Of a DNA stretch of 33,031 bases, positions 22,544 through 31,393 are shown piece after piece (the first letter of the stretch is position 1; every line of letters begins with the position of its first letter). Source of the DNA: Candidatus Woesearchaeota archaeon (GTDB lineage: Archaea; Nanobdellota; Nanobdellia; SCGC-AAA011-G17; JACPNG01); the NCBI GenBank assembly GCA_016185615.1, contig JACPNE010000001.1, positions 1 to 33,031 of the forward strand. Reading direction: 5' to 3'. Below the pieces are notes generated by a model that worked only from the letters and a program-made list of their open reading frames with translations, ran no database searches and had not been told where the DNA came from. Position numbers and translations under genes: made by a program.

Positions 22544-22765
22544 ATGAAAAAGAAAAAAGTTAAAGATATATTAATTGATAAAACAACTGTATTAGTAATC
22601 TCTGGGTTTAGTTTAGTTGCGGCTTTAGCATGGAACTCAGCAATACAAGACTTGTTTAAGATGTTCTCTAAACAAGGTGATGGGCTAATTGGTCAGTTTT
22701 TATATGCTATAATCGTAACTATAATATTAGTTATTGTAATGTATTCTATGGGAAAAGAAACTTGA
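22544..22765 (+). CDS. DUF5654-type small membrane protein
   Basis: A 73-aa protein with a basic start (MKKKKVKD), a first helix with the characteristic VAALAWNSAIQDLF segment, and a second helix (FLYAIIVTIILVIVMYSM). This is the pattern of the archaeal DUF5654 family, whose function is unknown. A TATA box (TTTATATATT) about 26 nt before the ATG indicates a leaderless transcript. It is divergent from the MscS-related gene, so both could belong to membrane-stress functions, but that is only proximity. Confidence 0.8.
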   Translation: MKKKKVKDILIDKTTVLVISGFSLVAALAWNSAIQDLFKMFSKQGDGLIGQFLYAIIVTIILVIVMYSMGKET

Positions 22766-22811
22766 AATCTTGTATATAAAACGATATAAATAAATTATAT
22801 TATATTTTCTT

Positions 22812-23570
22812 ATGTTCTTCATTGGGATTGATTTAGCCTGGTCTACAAAAAATGGTTCTGGGGTTTCTATTCTAAGTGGTGATAGGAACAATGTTTCTTT
22901 TGTTGATGCTAAAATTCTTTTCTCCGATAATGAGATTATAAATTATATTGAAGAGTATGTAAAAGATAATTATGCAATTATAACAATAGACGCCCCATTA
23001 ATAGTCCCAAATAAGGAAGGAAGAAGAATAGCTGAAAAAATTGTCGGATCATTATTTAGAAAATATGATGCCGGAGCGCATCCCGCAAACAGAACAAGAT
23101 TAAGTCAGTGGACTGGGAAAATTCGGGGAGAGGAGATAACAAAAATTTTGGAAGAGAAAGGATTTGTGCATAATCCAGTAATAAAAAAATTTGAAGAAAC
23201 AAAGAAGTTCTTTGAGGTTTATCCCCATCCATCAATGATTGTCTTATTTAAGTTAAAAAGTATATTGAGATATAAGGCTAAACCAAAGAGAGACTATGAA
23301 TTCAGATGGAGAGAATTTAAAAAATATCAAGAATGCCTAAAAGAATTAAAAAATTTAAAGCTACCACCCTCTATGATTAATAATAAAATCAAAAGTTTAA
23401 GAGGAAAGGCATTAAAAAATTATGAAGACACGCTTGATGCAACATTTTGTGCATACCTTGCTTATTATCATTGGACTGATCCAGAAAAATGTTTTGTTTT
23501 GGGAGATATGAAAAAAGGTTATATTTCTACTCCAATATTTGATGATATGAAATTATTAATTAAAAAATAA
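22812..23570 (+). CDS. DUF429 family protein (RNase H-like fold, putative nuclease)
   Basis: The 252-aa protein begins FIGIDLAWS, the first strand of an RNase H-like fold with a catalytic-type Asp, and continues with TIDAPLIVPN, the conserved AGAHPANRTRLS segment and VYPHPSMIVLF, which together identify DUF429. Members are predicted nucleases or phosphotransferases, but no reaction is established that I can name. A late conserved Asp lies in YEDTLDATFCAYLAYY. It lies 46 nt after the DUF5654 gene and has its own TATA-like stretch (GATATAAATAA), so it may be separately transcribed. Confidence 0.88.
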   Translation: MFFIGIDLAWSTKNGSGVSILSGDRNNVSFVDAKILFSDNEIINYIEEYVKDNYAIITIDAPLIVPNKEGRRIAEKIVGSLFRKYDAGAHPANRTRLSQWTGKIRGEEITKILEEKGFVHNPVIKKFEETKKFFEVYPHPSMIVLFKLKSILRYKAKPKRDYEFRWREFKKYQECLKELKNLKLPPSMINNKIKSLRGKALKNYEDTLDATFCAYLAYYHWTDPEKCFVLGDMKKGYISTPIFDDMKLLIKK

Positions 23571-23623
23571 ATTCTTAATAGTTTATAATAATCTTTTTTA
23601 ATAATGTTATTCAACTATAAAAA

Positions 23624-24139
23624 ATGGAAATAATTAATGGTATTTTATTATCATTGATAGCTTACTTCGGTGTTTTAGTTGGATTATTTATAGCAAATAT
23701 GACAAAACAAGAGGTAAGGCAAGGACATAATCTAATCTTATTGTTAAAAGAGGCTATTATTTTAATGATAATAATGCTGTTTTTGTATTATACAAGTAAT
23801 GATTTGCTTCTTATTTCAATAGGATTAGCTGTTGGGTTATTATTGGGATATGTATTCAGATATATTTATTTTTACCTTGGAATACCAATGAGTCTTAGTT
23901 TCTTTATTTCTCAAGATCTTTTAGTCTCATCATTAATATTTTTATTGGGATTGCCACACGGCTCATTAATGTCATATCTAAGTAAAAAAGAAGTTCATGT
24001 TTATTTAATCAAAAGCTTAATATTCTTTTCCATTCCATTTATATCATTATTAATTCCAATAGATATTGGGATTTTTGATGTATTAACTGGAGTAATGATT
24101 GGTGGATTAATCTATGAATTAAAATGGCCCTTTTCTTAA
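23624..24139 (+). CDS. Polytopic membrane protein, function unknown
   Basis: A 171-aa protein that is almost entirely hydrophobic, with about five or six membrane helices and short loops (TKQEVRQGHN after the first helix; SKKEVHVYLIK before the fifth). No motif that I recognise. It starts with IINGILLSLIAYFGVLVGL, so there is no cleavable signal. Its last 16 nt overlap the start of the diphthine synthase gene, indicating co-transcription with dphB and the DUF167 gene. Small membrane proteins of this kind with GxxxG-like runs occur widely; a transporter or scaffold role cannot be chosen. Confidence 0.75.
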   Translation: MEIINGILLSLIAYFGVLVGLFIANMTKQEVRQGHNLILLLKEAIILMIIMLFLYYTSNDLLLISIGLAVGLLLGYVFRYIYFYLGIPMSLSFFISQDLLVSSLIFLLGLPHGSLMSYLSKKEVHVYLIKSLIFFSIPFISLLIPIDIGIFDVLTGVMIGGLIYELKWPFS

Positions 24140-24864
24140 TCAGTCTAGGATTATACGACAAAGAGGATATGAGCATAAAAGCTTTAGATGCTTGCAAGAA
24201 ATGTGATGAGCTATACATTGAGGTTTATACAAATTATTATAATGCCTCAATAGAGGAACTCTCAAAATTTGTAGGGAAAAAAATAATAAAATTAAACAGG
24301 GTTGATATAGAAGACAAATCCGAAAATTTAATCAAGAATGCAAAAAAGAAGAATATAGGAATATTAATTCCGGGCGATTGTATCTCTGCAACAACACATT
24401 TGGCATTAGCTGATGAAGCAAAAAAAAATAAAATTAAGGCTGTATTGATTCATGGCTCTTCTATTTTTACAGCAGTTGCGGAAACTGGATTATTTTTATA
24501 TAAATTCGGAAAAACTGCTTCCATTCCTTTTGACAATAGAAATGTAGAAGCCCCTTATGATATATTAAAGGATAATAAAAAAGCCCATACATTATTCTTG
24601 TTAGATATAAAAGATGATAAATATATGAAAGCAGATGAAGCATTGGATTACCTAATAAATATGGAAAAGAAAAGGAAAGAAAATGTTATAAGTTTAGATA
24701 AAAAAGCAGTTGTGTGCTCTGCTCTAGGTTCAGATAAGTCTGAGATAAAATTTGGAAAGATAAAAGATTTAATTAAAGGAAGATTCAATAAATTCCCTCA
24801 ATGTGTCATAATTCCAGGAGAGCTTCATTTTTTTGAAGAAGAGGTATTAGAATCTTTCAGATGA
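24124..24864 (+). CDS. dphB: Diphthine synthase
   Basis: DphB (Dph5) methylates the modified histidine of elongation factor 2 with SAM, in the archaeal/eukaryotic diphthamide pathway. The 246-aa protein has the family N-terminus FLISLGLYDKEDMSIKALD, CDELYIEVYTNYY, the SAM-site segment IPGDCISATTHLAL (usually PGDPLxATTH), IHGSSIFTAVAETGL and SIPFDN. Typical archaeal length is about 250-270 aa. The start overlaps the membrane protein gene by 16 nt and the stop overlaps the DUF167 gene by 4 nt (ATGA). It is a strong marker that the host is an archaeon. The GDP motif common at the SAM site reads GDC here. Confidence 0.95.
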   Translation: MALFLISLGLYDKEDMSIKALDACKKCDELYIEVYTNYYNASIEELSKFVGKKIIKLNRVDIEDKSENLIKNAKKKNIGILIPGDCISATTHLALADEAKKNKIKAVLIHGSSIFTAVAETGLFLYKFGKTASIPFDNRNVEAPYDILKDNKKAHTLFLLDIKDDKYMKADEALDYLINMEKKRKENVISLDKKAVVCSALGSDKSEIKFGKIKDLIKGRFNKFPQCVIIPGELHFFEEEVLESFR

Positions 24865-25070
24865 TTATAAAGATAAAAGTCAAAGCTAATTCAAAGAAAA
24901 ATGAGATAATAAAGGAAGATGCTTTTTATCGAGTTAATGTTAAATCTCCGGCTGAAGACAATAAGGCGAATATTGAAGTGATAAAATTATTGACAAGACA
25001 TTTCAAGAGGAAAGTAAAAATAATCAAAGGATTAAGAAGTAAAGAAAAATTAATTAGTCTTGAACCTTAA
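24861..25070 (+). CDS. DUF167 (YggU-like) family protein
   Basis: A 69-aa protein with the family pattern IKIKVKANSKKNEI, VNVKSPAEDNKANIEVIKLL and KIIKGLRSKEKLI. DUF167 proteins are small, widespread and of unsettled function. It overlaps dphB by 4 nt (ATGA), so it is translationally coupled. Its last 21 nt overlap the end of the convergent PepSY-like gene. Confidence 0.92.
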   Translation: MIIKIKVKANSKKNEIIKEDAFYRVNVKSPAEDNKANIEVIKLLTRHFKRKVKIIKGLRSKEKLISLEP

Positions 25071-25553
25071 TACAGAGTCGAATTTTTCATCTAATATTTC
25101 TCCGTTAATGCAATCAATCTTAACATTCAAAAAATTCAATTCTTCCGTAAGATAAGTTATATTCCATACAAGCTTATCATCTGAATATTGTACTACAATG
25201 ATAAACTTATTTTCATGCTGGTCCTTATATTTTTCATTTTTTAGCTCATTTAAAATTGAGAAAGCCTTATCCAAATCAATTTTGATATTATTCAAATCAA
25301 GTTCTTTGGGCTCTTCATTATTTTTCTGAAATATTTTCTCTTCAGAAGAAATCTTTATCTCATTATCAGATTCAAAGTAAGTTGTCTTGTTTGATTTTGG
25401 ATCATAGTAATTAAACTGCCATTTTGCATTTTTGATATCATCATATAAGGTAAATGCTGCATAGAAATATGCTTTTTGGTGCTCTTTCTTAAAATCCAGA
25501 AATTTTTCTGTCTTCTCTATCTTTGATTTTTCTTCCTTTAGTCTCTTTAACAT
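25050..25553 (-). CDS. PepSY-like domain protein, 167 aa
   Basis: No secure family name. The N-terminus is a charged helix (LKRLKEEKSKIEKTEKFLDF), the middle has a beta-rich NAKWQFNYYDPKSNKTTYFE, and the C-terminal part reads KLVWNITYLTEELNFLNVKIDCINGEIL, which resembles the PepSY pattern (tryptophan-containing strand, then a strand ending in xxGEIL). There is no signal peptide or membrane helix, so it is cytoplasmic. It follows thrS with a one-base overlap (TAATG) and is probably co-translated. Why a PepSY-like protein should be coupled to a tRNA synthetase is unclear. Confidence 0.6.
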   Translation of the reverse strand: MLKRLKEEKSKIEKTEKFLDFKKEHQKAYFYAAFTLYDDIKNAKWQFNYYDPKSNKTTYFESDNEIKISSEEKIFQKNNEEPKELDLNNIKIDLDKAFSILNELKNEKYKDQHENKFIIVVQYSDDKLVWNITYLTEELNFLNVKIDCINGEILDEKFDSVLRFKTN

Positions 25554-27274
25554 TATCTCTTCTCTTCTATTTCTTTTGATAAATCTTTTATGAACTTATC
25601 AATTTTAATCCCATAATTTGTTTTGTTATTTCTATCTCTTACGGCCAAGGTTTTATTTTTCTGCTCTTTATCACCAATTATTATCATATAATTTGGAAGT
25701 AATTTATGAGAATCAACTATCTTTTTTGATATTGTTTCGTCCCTATCATCTAATTCTATCCTAAAATTGTTCTCTTTAAGCTTCTTTTCAATTTCTTTTG
25801 CATATTTAACATTGCCATTTGTTATTGTAAGTATTTTAATCTGCAATGGGTTGAGCCATAGTGGGAATTTTCCAGCGTAATTCTCAATTAAAAATGCCAG
25901 AAATCTCTCATGAGTAGATAATGGTGCTCTATGAATAACAAAGACATCATTGTTTTGATTTCCATTGCTGTCAAAATACCTTAAATTAAATCTTGTCCTG
26001 GCTGCAAAATCCAATTGTATTGTTGACAATGTTTCTTCCCTTCCATAAACATTTTTGAGTTGAATGTCTATTTTAGGTCCATAAAATGCCGCTTCATCCT
26101 TGGCTTCAATAAACTTCACTTTTAGTTTCTTAAGGACATTTCTCAATTCATTCTCTGTATATTCCCAATTATCGGGCTCATCAATATATTTTGTTTTATT
26201 TTCTGGATTCCACAACGATAATCTAAAGTAATAATCTTTTAATCCAAATATTTTATAATAATTCTTAATCATTGAGATTACATCTTCTATTTCTTTTGAG
26301 ATTTGCTCTTTAGTACAATAGATATGGGCATCATTCATTGATAACATCCTAACCCTTAGTAATCCAGATAATGTTCCAGACAATTCATTCCTATAGACTG
26401 TTCCATATTCAGCTATTCTTACGGGCATGTCCCTATAACTTTTTATTGAATTTCCAAAGATTATGTGGTGCAAAGGACAGTTCATTGCTTTTAGATAATA
26501 TTCACCATCATCCATCTTCATTTTTGGATACATTGTATCTTCATAGTGGGGCAAATGCCCAGAAGTTAAGAATAATTCCTTTTTAGCCAAATGAGGTGTT
26601 GTGACTCTTACATACCCTGCCTTATCTTCCATCTCAACAGCTAATTTCTCAATTTCCCTTTTGATGAATTCTCCTCTAGGAAGCCAGATTGGAAGTCCTT
26701 TTCCTACTAAGTTATGTATTGTAAATAATTCTAACTCTCTGCCTATCTTATTGTGATTTCTTTTCTCAGCCTCTTCTAGCATATTCAAATATTTTCTTAA
26801 TTCTTTTTCAGAATCAAAAGCTGTTCCATAAATCCTTGTAAGCATTTTGTTCTTAGAATCACCTTTCCAGTATGCCCCAGCTATGCTTAATAGTTTAACA
26901 GCTTTAATATCCTTCATAGAATTAACATGTGGTCCTTTACAAAGGTCAATAAAATCTCCAGATTCATAAATGCTAATCTCCCCGTCCTTTAAGTCCTTTA
27001 GTAATTCTAATTTATATGGCTCATCCTTGAATAATTTTTGTGCTTCTTTCTTTGTTATTTTCTTAAATTGGAATTTATGATCTTCTTTTATTATTGCTTT
27101 CATTGCTTCTTCTATTTTTGGAAGGTCTTCTTCTTTTATGTTAAGCTTATCAAAATCATAATAGAAACCATCTTCTATTGCCGGACCTATTCCAAGCTTT
27201 ACATCCGGATATAATTGTTTTATAGCATATGCTAAGACGTGAGAAGCTGAATGCCTTATCTCTTCAAGATTCAT
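25553..27274 (-). CDS. thrS: Threonyl-tRNA synthetase, bacterial-like, lacking the TGS domain
   Basis: ThrRS attaches threonine to tRNA-Thr. The 573-aa protein begins directly with the second (editing) domain, HSASH (H8, H12) with DLCKGPH (C112, H116). The class II catalytic core follows: AMNCPLHH with the zinc Cys266, PVRIAEYGTVYRNELSG (motif 2), NDAHIYC with zinc His317, and VIHRAPLSTHERF with the third zinc ligand and motif 3. A C-terminal anticodon-binding domain closes it. The usual N-terminal TGS domain (about 60 aa) is missing, although the 93 nt upstream contain no room for it in frame. The common RGFTQDDAH reads RMLSMNDAH here. Most archaea instead use a ThrRS with a DTD-like editing domain; this one looks bacterial. 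Confidence 0.95.
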   Translation of the reverse strand: MNLEEIRHSASHVLAYAIKQLYPDVKLGIGPAIEDGFYYDFDKLNIKEEDLPKIEEAMKAIIKEDHKFQFKKITKKEAQKLFKDEPYKLELLKDLKDGEISIYESGDFIDLCKGPHVNSMKDIKAVKLLSIAGAYWKGDSKNKMLTRIYGTAFDSEKELRKYLNMLEEAEKRNHNKIGRELELFTIHNLVGKGLPIWLPRGEFIKREIEKLAVEMEDKAGYVRVTTPHLAKKELFLTSGHLPHYEDTMYPKMKMDDGEYYLKAMNCPLHHIIFGNSIKSYRDMPVRIAEYGTVYRNELSGTLSGLLRVRMLSMNDAHIYCTKEQISKEIEDVISMIKNYYKIFGLKDYYFRLSLWNPENKTKYIDEPDNWEYTENELRNVLKKLKVKFIEAKDEAAFYGPKIDIQLKNVYGREETLSTIQLDFAARTRFNLRYFDSNGNQNNDVFVIHRAPLSTHERFLAFLIENYAGKFPLWLNPLQIKILTITNGNVKYAKEIEKKLKENNFRIELDDRDETISKKIVDSHKLLPNYMIIIGDKEQKNKTLAVRDRNNKTNYGIKIDKFIKDLSKEIEEKR

Positions 27275-27367
27275 AAGAAGTCCATATAAGTCTTTTTTAT
27301 AAATGTTTCAGTCATTTAATATCTAATTAATAGCTAAGTTTATATATTTAAAAGAGATGTTTATATC

Positions 27368-29018
27368 ATGAAAAGGGGTTTTGTAGTATTAATATTATTA
27401 CTATCAATGCAGATAGCATATGCTGAGATTGGTATAAACGGCCCTCAAAAGCAGTCATTTAATCTTGGAGATGATATAGTTATTTCTGGATATGTACAAA
27501 GGGAATCATCATTTGACGGATTGTTTGGATTAAAGTTAATATGTGATGGACAAACATCAACTATTCCTTCAACCTCATTATCATTAACGGCCGGAGAAAG
27601 AAAATTATTCCCAACTGATTTTTCAATTCCAAAAATAATCTCAAATAATGTTGAAGGAGATTGTTATTTGGAAGCATCATTAATAGAAAACTCCGTAACC
27701 CTTGATACAGCGAAATCTACTGTTTTTACAATAACCAAATCTTTGAAAGGAACATTCAAGATAGACAAAGAGAAAATACAATCAGGGGATATATTTACAT
27801 TAACGGGAGATATCTCAAAATTAGATGGAAGTTCTGTTGATGGGTCTGCTGAAATCTATTTCGAAAGCAATGATACAAAATTCTTGGTTGATGTTGTAAA
27901 TATAAATAATGGAGATTTAGAATATAAATACAATGCCCTTCCTTTAGCAACCAATACTTATGTTATAGATGTATTAGTAAGGGGTACATTTGGGAATATA
28001 CAATTATTTGAGGATGTTGCGAGTTTTAATTTAGTGAATGATCTTACTATAGATGCGAAAGCTGAAAGGTCTACATTAAGACCAGGTGATGAGTTAAAGA
28101 TATCGGGAAATGTAAAGAACATAGCAGGAGAAAACGTACAGCAAGGCAGTGTAAAGATGCTATTTGATGATTCTACATATAAGACAGAGATAAAAGATGG
28201 AAGTTTTGAAAGAAAAATAGAGATAAGTGATAGTATAAGGTCAGGAAAACATTTGATAAGATTGACTGGAGAGGATAATAAAGGAAACAGGGGAATTATT
28301 GAGATAACTATTACAATCCAACCAGAGCTAAACCAATTAAATATAGAATTAGAAGGAAGTAAATTTAATCCCGAAGAAACAATTTTAATTAATACTTTAT
28401 TATATGACCAGGCTGGCTCTATTAAGAGACTTTAAGAAAGAGGCTAACTTTGAGATTAGTGAAGTATTACGTGCTGATGTTTCAATTGACAATCAGACAT
28501 TAATGGTTTATAATCTAGGCAATATTAAGTATGACAAGCCAATCAAGGTTGATATCGGATCAGACAGGGTAGTAAGAAGGGCAAATATACAGCCTAATCA
28601 GACTGAATTTATTTATTTGGATGAAGAGTTTTCTTCTGGAAATTATGATGTAACTGTTACATACGGAGATGAGCAAAAAGTATTCAATAATGTTGAGATA
28701 ATAGGAAAGCCAAAGAAATCATTTAATCTAATCTATGTTGTTCTGATAGTAGTATTATTCGGATTATTTGGATATTTGTTTATTACAAAAAGAAAAAGAG
28801 CTCCAAAAGTAAGGAAGAACAGGGAAAAAGTGGGATTCCATAAAAGAGATGTTAATGTAAAATCAACAAGGGCTGAGAAAAAATCATTAAAGTTCAAGTT
28901 TGGTACAGCATCTGAAGACGATGTAAAGGATTTCAAGAAAAGGATTTTAGAGGATATAAAGAAAGTTCAAGAAGGCAATAGAAAAGGGGAATCAGATATG
29001 TTTGGGATGTTTAAATAA
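27368..29018 (+). pseudogene. Surface protein with Ig-like repeats and C-terminal anchor, split by a frameshift
   Basis: Two reading frames (27368-28435 and 28389-29018) together encode one protein of about 545 aa. The first has a signal peptide (ending MQIAYA) and repeated Ig-like beta units: QSFNLGDDIVISGYV, EKIQSGDIFTLTGDI, STLRPGDELKISGNV, SKFNPEETILINTLL. It stops at 28435 in the middle of the last unit. The second continues that unit (RDFKKEANFEI), then another beta domain, a membrane helix (NLIYVVLIVVLFGLFGYLF) and a basic cytoplasmic tail with a helical end. A +1 shift between 28389 and 28435, for example one extra A near 28425, would join them. It may be a sequencing error, a true mutation or a programmed shift. 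The predicted role is as an exported, membrane-anchored surface or sensor protein. Confidence 0.8.
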
Positions 29019-29020
29019 GT

Positions 29021-29383
29021 CTAAAGCCCAGTTAATCTAAGTTCAAGTCTCTCATTAAGTGTTGGTTCTTTACTTTTTGGTTTTTCAGAAAGAAATTCAT
29101 CTCTAAATGATTCACGATGAACCATAAATGCAACCCCTTTATATCTATTCTCTAAATATTGTAATAAATCAGAGCTTGTCTCAAATTTAGGATTGTTGCT
29201 TGATTTTTCTACAATTCCATGACCGCTCACATAAATTATCCAATTCTCTCCAGATAATTCTCTTCTGTATTGTTCTCTAAGAAATTTGTCTGCTATCAAA
29301 GTATATTGTTGTCTAATCTCCTCATCTAACCCATAGAACTCTTCCAGAGAATATCCTAATATTTTTGTTATTGATACTTCCAT
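29021..29383 (-). CDS. Small protein, DUF5678-like, 120 aa
   Basis: The central part reads YRRELSGENWIIYVSGHGIV, then SSDLLQYLENRYKGVAFMVHR, which follows the pattern of DUF5678 proteins (a strand with G-x-W/Y-I, a turn, then a helix and a final strand). The match is loose. There is an N-terminal helical part and a basic tail (KPKSKEPTLNERLELRLTGL). It is cytoplasmic, with no metal-binding motif. It converges with the frameshifted surface gene (2 nt apart) and lies 15 nt downstream of the methyltransferase gene on the same strand, so the two are probably one transcript. Confidence 0.55.
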   Translation of the reverse strand: MEVSITKILGYSLEEFYGLDEEIRQQYTLIADKFLREQYRRELSGENWIIYVSGHGIVEKSSNNPKFETSSDLLQYLENRYKGVAFMVHRESFRDEFLSEKPKSKEPTLNERLELRLTGL

Positions 29384-29398
29384 TGAATCAAGTAAAAG

Positions 29399-29857
29399 TC
29401 AAAATTTATTAACCTTTCCAATCAAAATCAAATCTTTTTCTTCATCAATTTCTTCGAGATTAAATTCTTCATGCAATCTTTTTCTTATTTTATCAAAATT
29501 CTTGGATTTTTTTAGGATACTAATTAAAATTTTATCTTTACAAACTCTTTTCATCTCTTTTATTGATTCATCAAGATTAAAATGATGTATTGAAGTTATA
29601 CAAATAATATTATCAAAAGTTTTATCTTTAAACGGAAGAGATTCTGCTTTTGCACAGATATCTCCTTTTTTCAAAAGATTAAAGCTTGGATCAATTCCAA
29701 CTGTACTAAAGAATTTTTTTGATATTCCTGTTCCGGAACCAATATCTAAAGTTAACCCACTTAATTTTATATTATTTATAATTACATCAAATTTATTCTC
29801 TTGTTCCTTTCCATATAATTCGTCATATCTCTTTGATAGTTTGTTATAAAATTCCAT
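29399..29857 (-). CDS. Short class I SAM-dependent methyltransferase
   Basis: The 152-aa protein contains motif I LTLDIGSGTGISKKF (about residues 34-48), motif II-like VGIDPS (about 53-58), and the post-motif segments LPFKDKTFDNIICITSIHHF (about 74-93), all typical of the UbiE/Methyltransf_11 group. It is shorter than most members, and the C-terminal substrate part is nearly missing. Substrate unknown. The start is 34 nt after the stop of the ZIP-like gene on the same strand. Confidence 0.88.
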   Translation of the reverse strand: MEFYNKLSKRYDELYGKEQENKFDVIINNIKLSGLTLDIGSGTGISKKFFSTVGIDPSFNLLKKGDICAKAESLPFKDKTFDNIICITSIHHFNLDESIKEMKRVCKDKILISILKKSKNFDKIRKRLHEEFNLEEIDEEKDLILIGKVNKF

Positions 29858-29891
29858 GAATAAAACAAATAAGAAATGTTTTTAATTATTT

Positions 29892-30581
29892 TTATAGAAT
29901 ATTTATCCCAAATAATGCTATTAAACTTATTAATACTCCCAAAATAAAATAGTTTAAACTTCCAGCTTTTCCTTTTGGGAGCATATCTCTTACTACAATA
30001 TAGAAAACAGCGCCTGTAGAAAATGCAAACAATAAATAGAATAGCATTTCATTAGGGCTTAATAAGCTAGCAATTATGGCCCCAGTTATTGTTGAGCTTG
30101 CCAATAAGAATTTGCTAAATTTTAATTTAGCTTTGTTATCACAATGTTCTAATGATAATGAAGATGAGATTGTATGGAGTATAAATGGAATAAAAACAAT
30201 CATCCCTAAGCTACCCTTGGCTATAAAAGTCAATACTAAAAGAAAGCCAATAACAAAATGGTTTGTGTAAAATCCAAATAAGTGTATTTCAGCTAAATCC
30301 TTCATCAATTCTTTTTTATTTTTAATATGCTGATAAACATATTTTTCTGATATATGGAAAGCTATAAAGCCAAATAGCATGAATAAGAATATGTTTGTAG
30401 TATCTAATCCTTTGACTAGTTCAGGAAGAAACGACAAAAATATTATTGTAATAAAAATTCCAGCGCTAAAACTTGTTATTTCAATGTGTGATTTGTCTAT
30501 ATATTTAGAAATTGGTCTGCTAAAAAGATGTAAAATTGTTAAGACTAAAGCTAATCCTATTGGGATAAGTTCAACTGGCAT
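29892..30581 (-). CDS. ZIP-like metal transporter family protein
   Basis: A 229-aa membrane protein with seven or eight hydrophobic helices. Features in line with ZIP transporters are the early SAGIFITIIFLSFLPELVKG, a His/Lys-rich loop (YQHIKNKKELMKDLAEIH), a following FYTNHFVIGFLLVLTF at the place of the metal-binding helix, and a late AFSTGAVFYIVVRDMLPKG that resembles the usual GAFLYVA-x-x-E-L-P segment. The canonical HSxxDG and HExPHE metal motifs are weak or altered, so the substrate (Zn2+, Fe2+ or other) is uncertain. It is divergent from the SDR gene. Confidence 0.7.
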   Translation of the reverse strand: MPVELIPIGLALVLTILHLFSRPISKYIDKSHIEITSFSAGIFITIIFLSFLPELVKGLDTTNIFLFMLFGFIAFHISEKYVYQHIKNKKELMKDLAEIHLFGFYTNHFVIGFLLVLTFIAKGSLGMIVFIPFILHTISSSLSLEHCDNKAKLKFSKFLLASSTITGAIIASLLSPNEMLFYLLFAFSTGAVFYIVVRDMLPKGKAGSLNYFILGVLISLIALFGINIL

Positions 30582-30673
30582 TATAAAGAAATATTATCCT
30601 AAGATATATATAGATTTTGGAGATAATTTTTAACTAAAGATATGCTTAAATAATACTTCATCTATTTGAAAAT

Positions 30674-31348
30674 ATGTTAGCATCAAAACTAGAAGGAAAG
30701 ATAGTTTTAGTTACAGGTGGCTCAAGAGGAATAGGAAAAGCAATTACTAAATCTTTGGCTAAACATGGCTGTAAAGTTATAATTTCATCAAAAAATTTCT
30801 CTAATTTAAAAGCCACATCCAAAGAATTAAATGTTGATTTGTTTAAAGCAGACTTAAGGAATATAGAAGAGATAGAATCATTAACAAAATATATAATTGG
30901 AAAATACAAACATCTTGATATTTTAGTTAATAATGCAGGAGTAGTTTATGATTCTCCTTTAGAGAAAACCCCTGATGAACAGATTAATGAAGTAATAGAT
31001 GTTAATCTTAAGGCAGTATTCTTATTAACGAAGAGATTAATCCCTTATATAAACAGGGGAGGAACAATAATCAATATTTCTTCAATATTGGGGAAAAGAG
31101 CAGAGGAGAATTTATCAGCTTACTGCGCCTCAAAATCAGGCATTATTGGGTTAACCCAATCATTAGCGGGGGAATTACATGATGTTGATGTTGTTGCAAT
31201 ATGCCCTAAAGAGACAAACACAGATATGATAAGGAATAATTATCCTGATATTAATCCAAAGGCAATAGACCAGCCAGAAGATGTAGCTGAAAAAGTCCTA
31301 GAAGTAATAGCAGGAAAATTTAAGAGCGGATCTGCAGTTGATGTCTGA
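30674..31348 (+). CDS. Short-chain dehydrogenase/reductase
   Basis: SDR enzymes oxidise or reduce carbonyl or alcohol groups with NAD(P). The 224-aa protein has the cofactor motif TGGSRGIG (about 14-21), NNAG (about 86-89), the catalytic Ser in INISSILG, and YCASK with Tyr and Lys (about 148-152), all correctly spaced. The substrate loop is short and there is no C-terminal extension. It most resembles FabG-like 3-oxoacyl reductases or sugar/alcohol dehydrogenases, but the substrate is not determined. Arg near the nucleotide loop (GGSRG) suggests NADP(H). It lies 45 nt before the thymidylate synthase gene. Confidence 0.93.
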   Translation: MLASKLEGKIVLVTGGSRGIGKAITKSLAKHGCKVIISSKNFSNLKATSKELNVDLFKADLRNIEEIESLTKYIIGKYKHLDILVNNAGVVYDSPLEKTPDEQINEVIDVNLKAVFLLTKRLIPYINRGGTIINISSILGKRAEENLSAYCASKSGIIGLTQSLAGELHDVDVVAICPKETNTDMIRNNYPDINPKAIDQPEDVAEKVLEVIAGKFKSGSAVDV

Positions 31349-31393
31349 TTTAGTAACGAAATTTATTTAAAGGATTGATAAAAACAAATCAGC

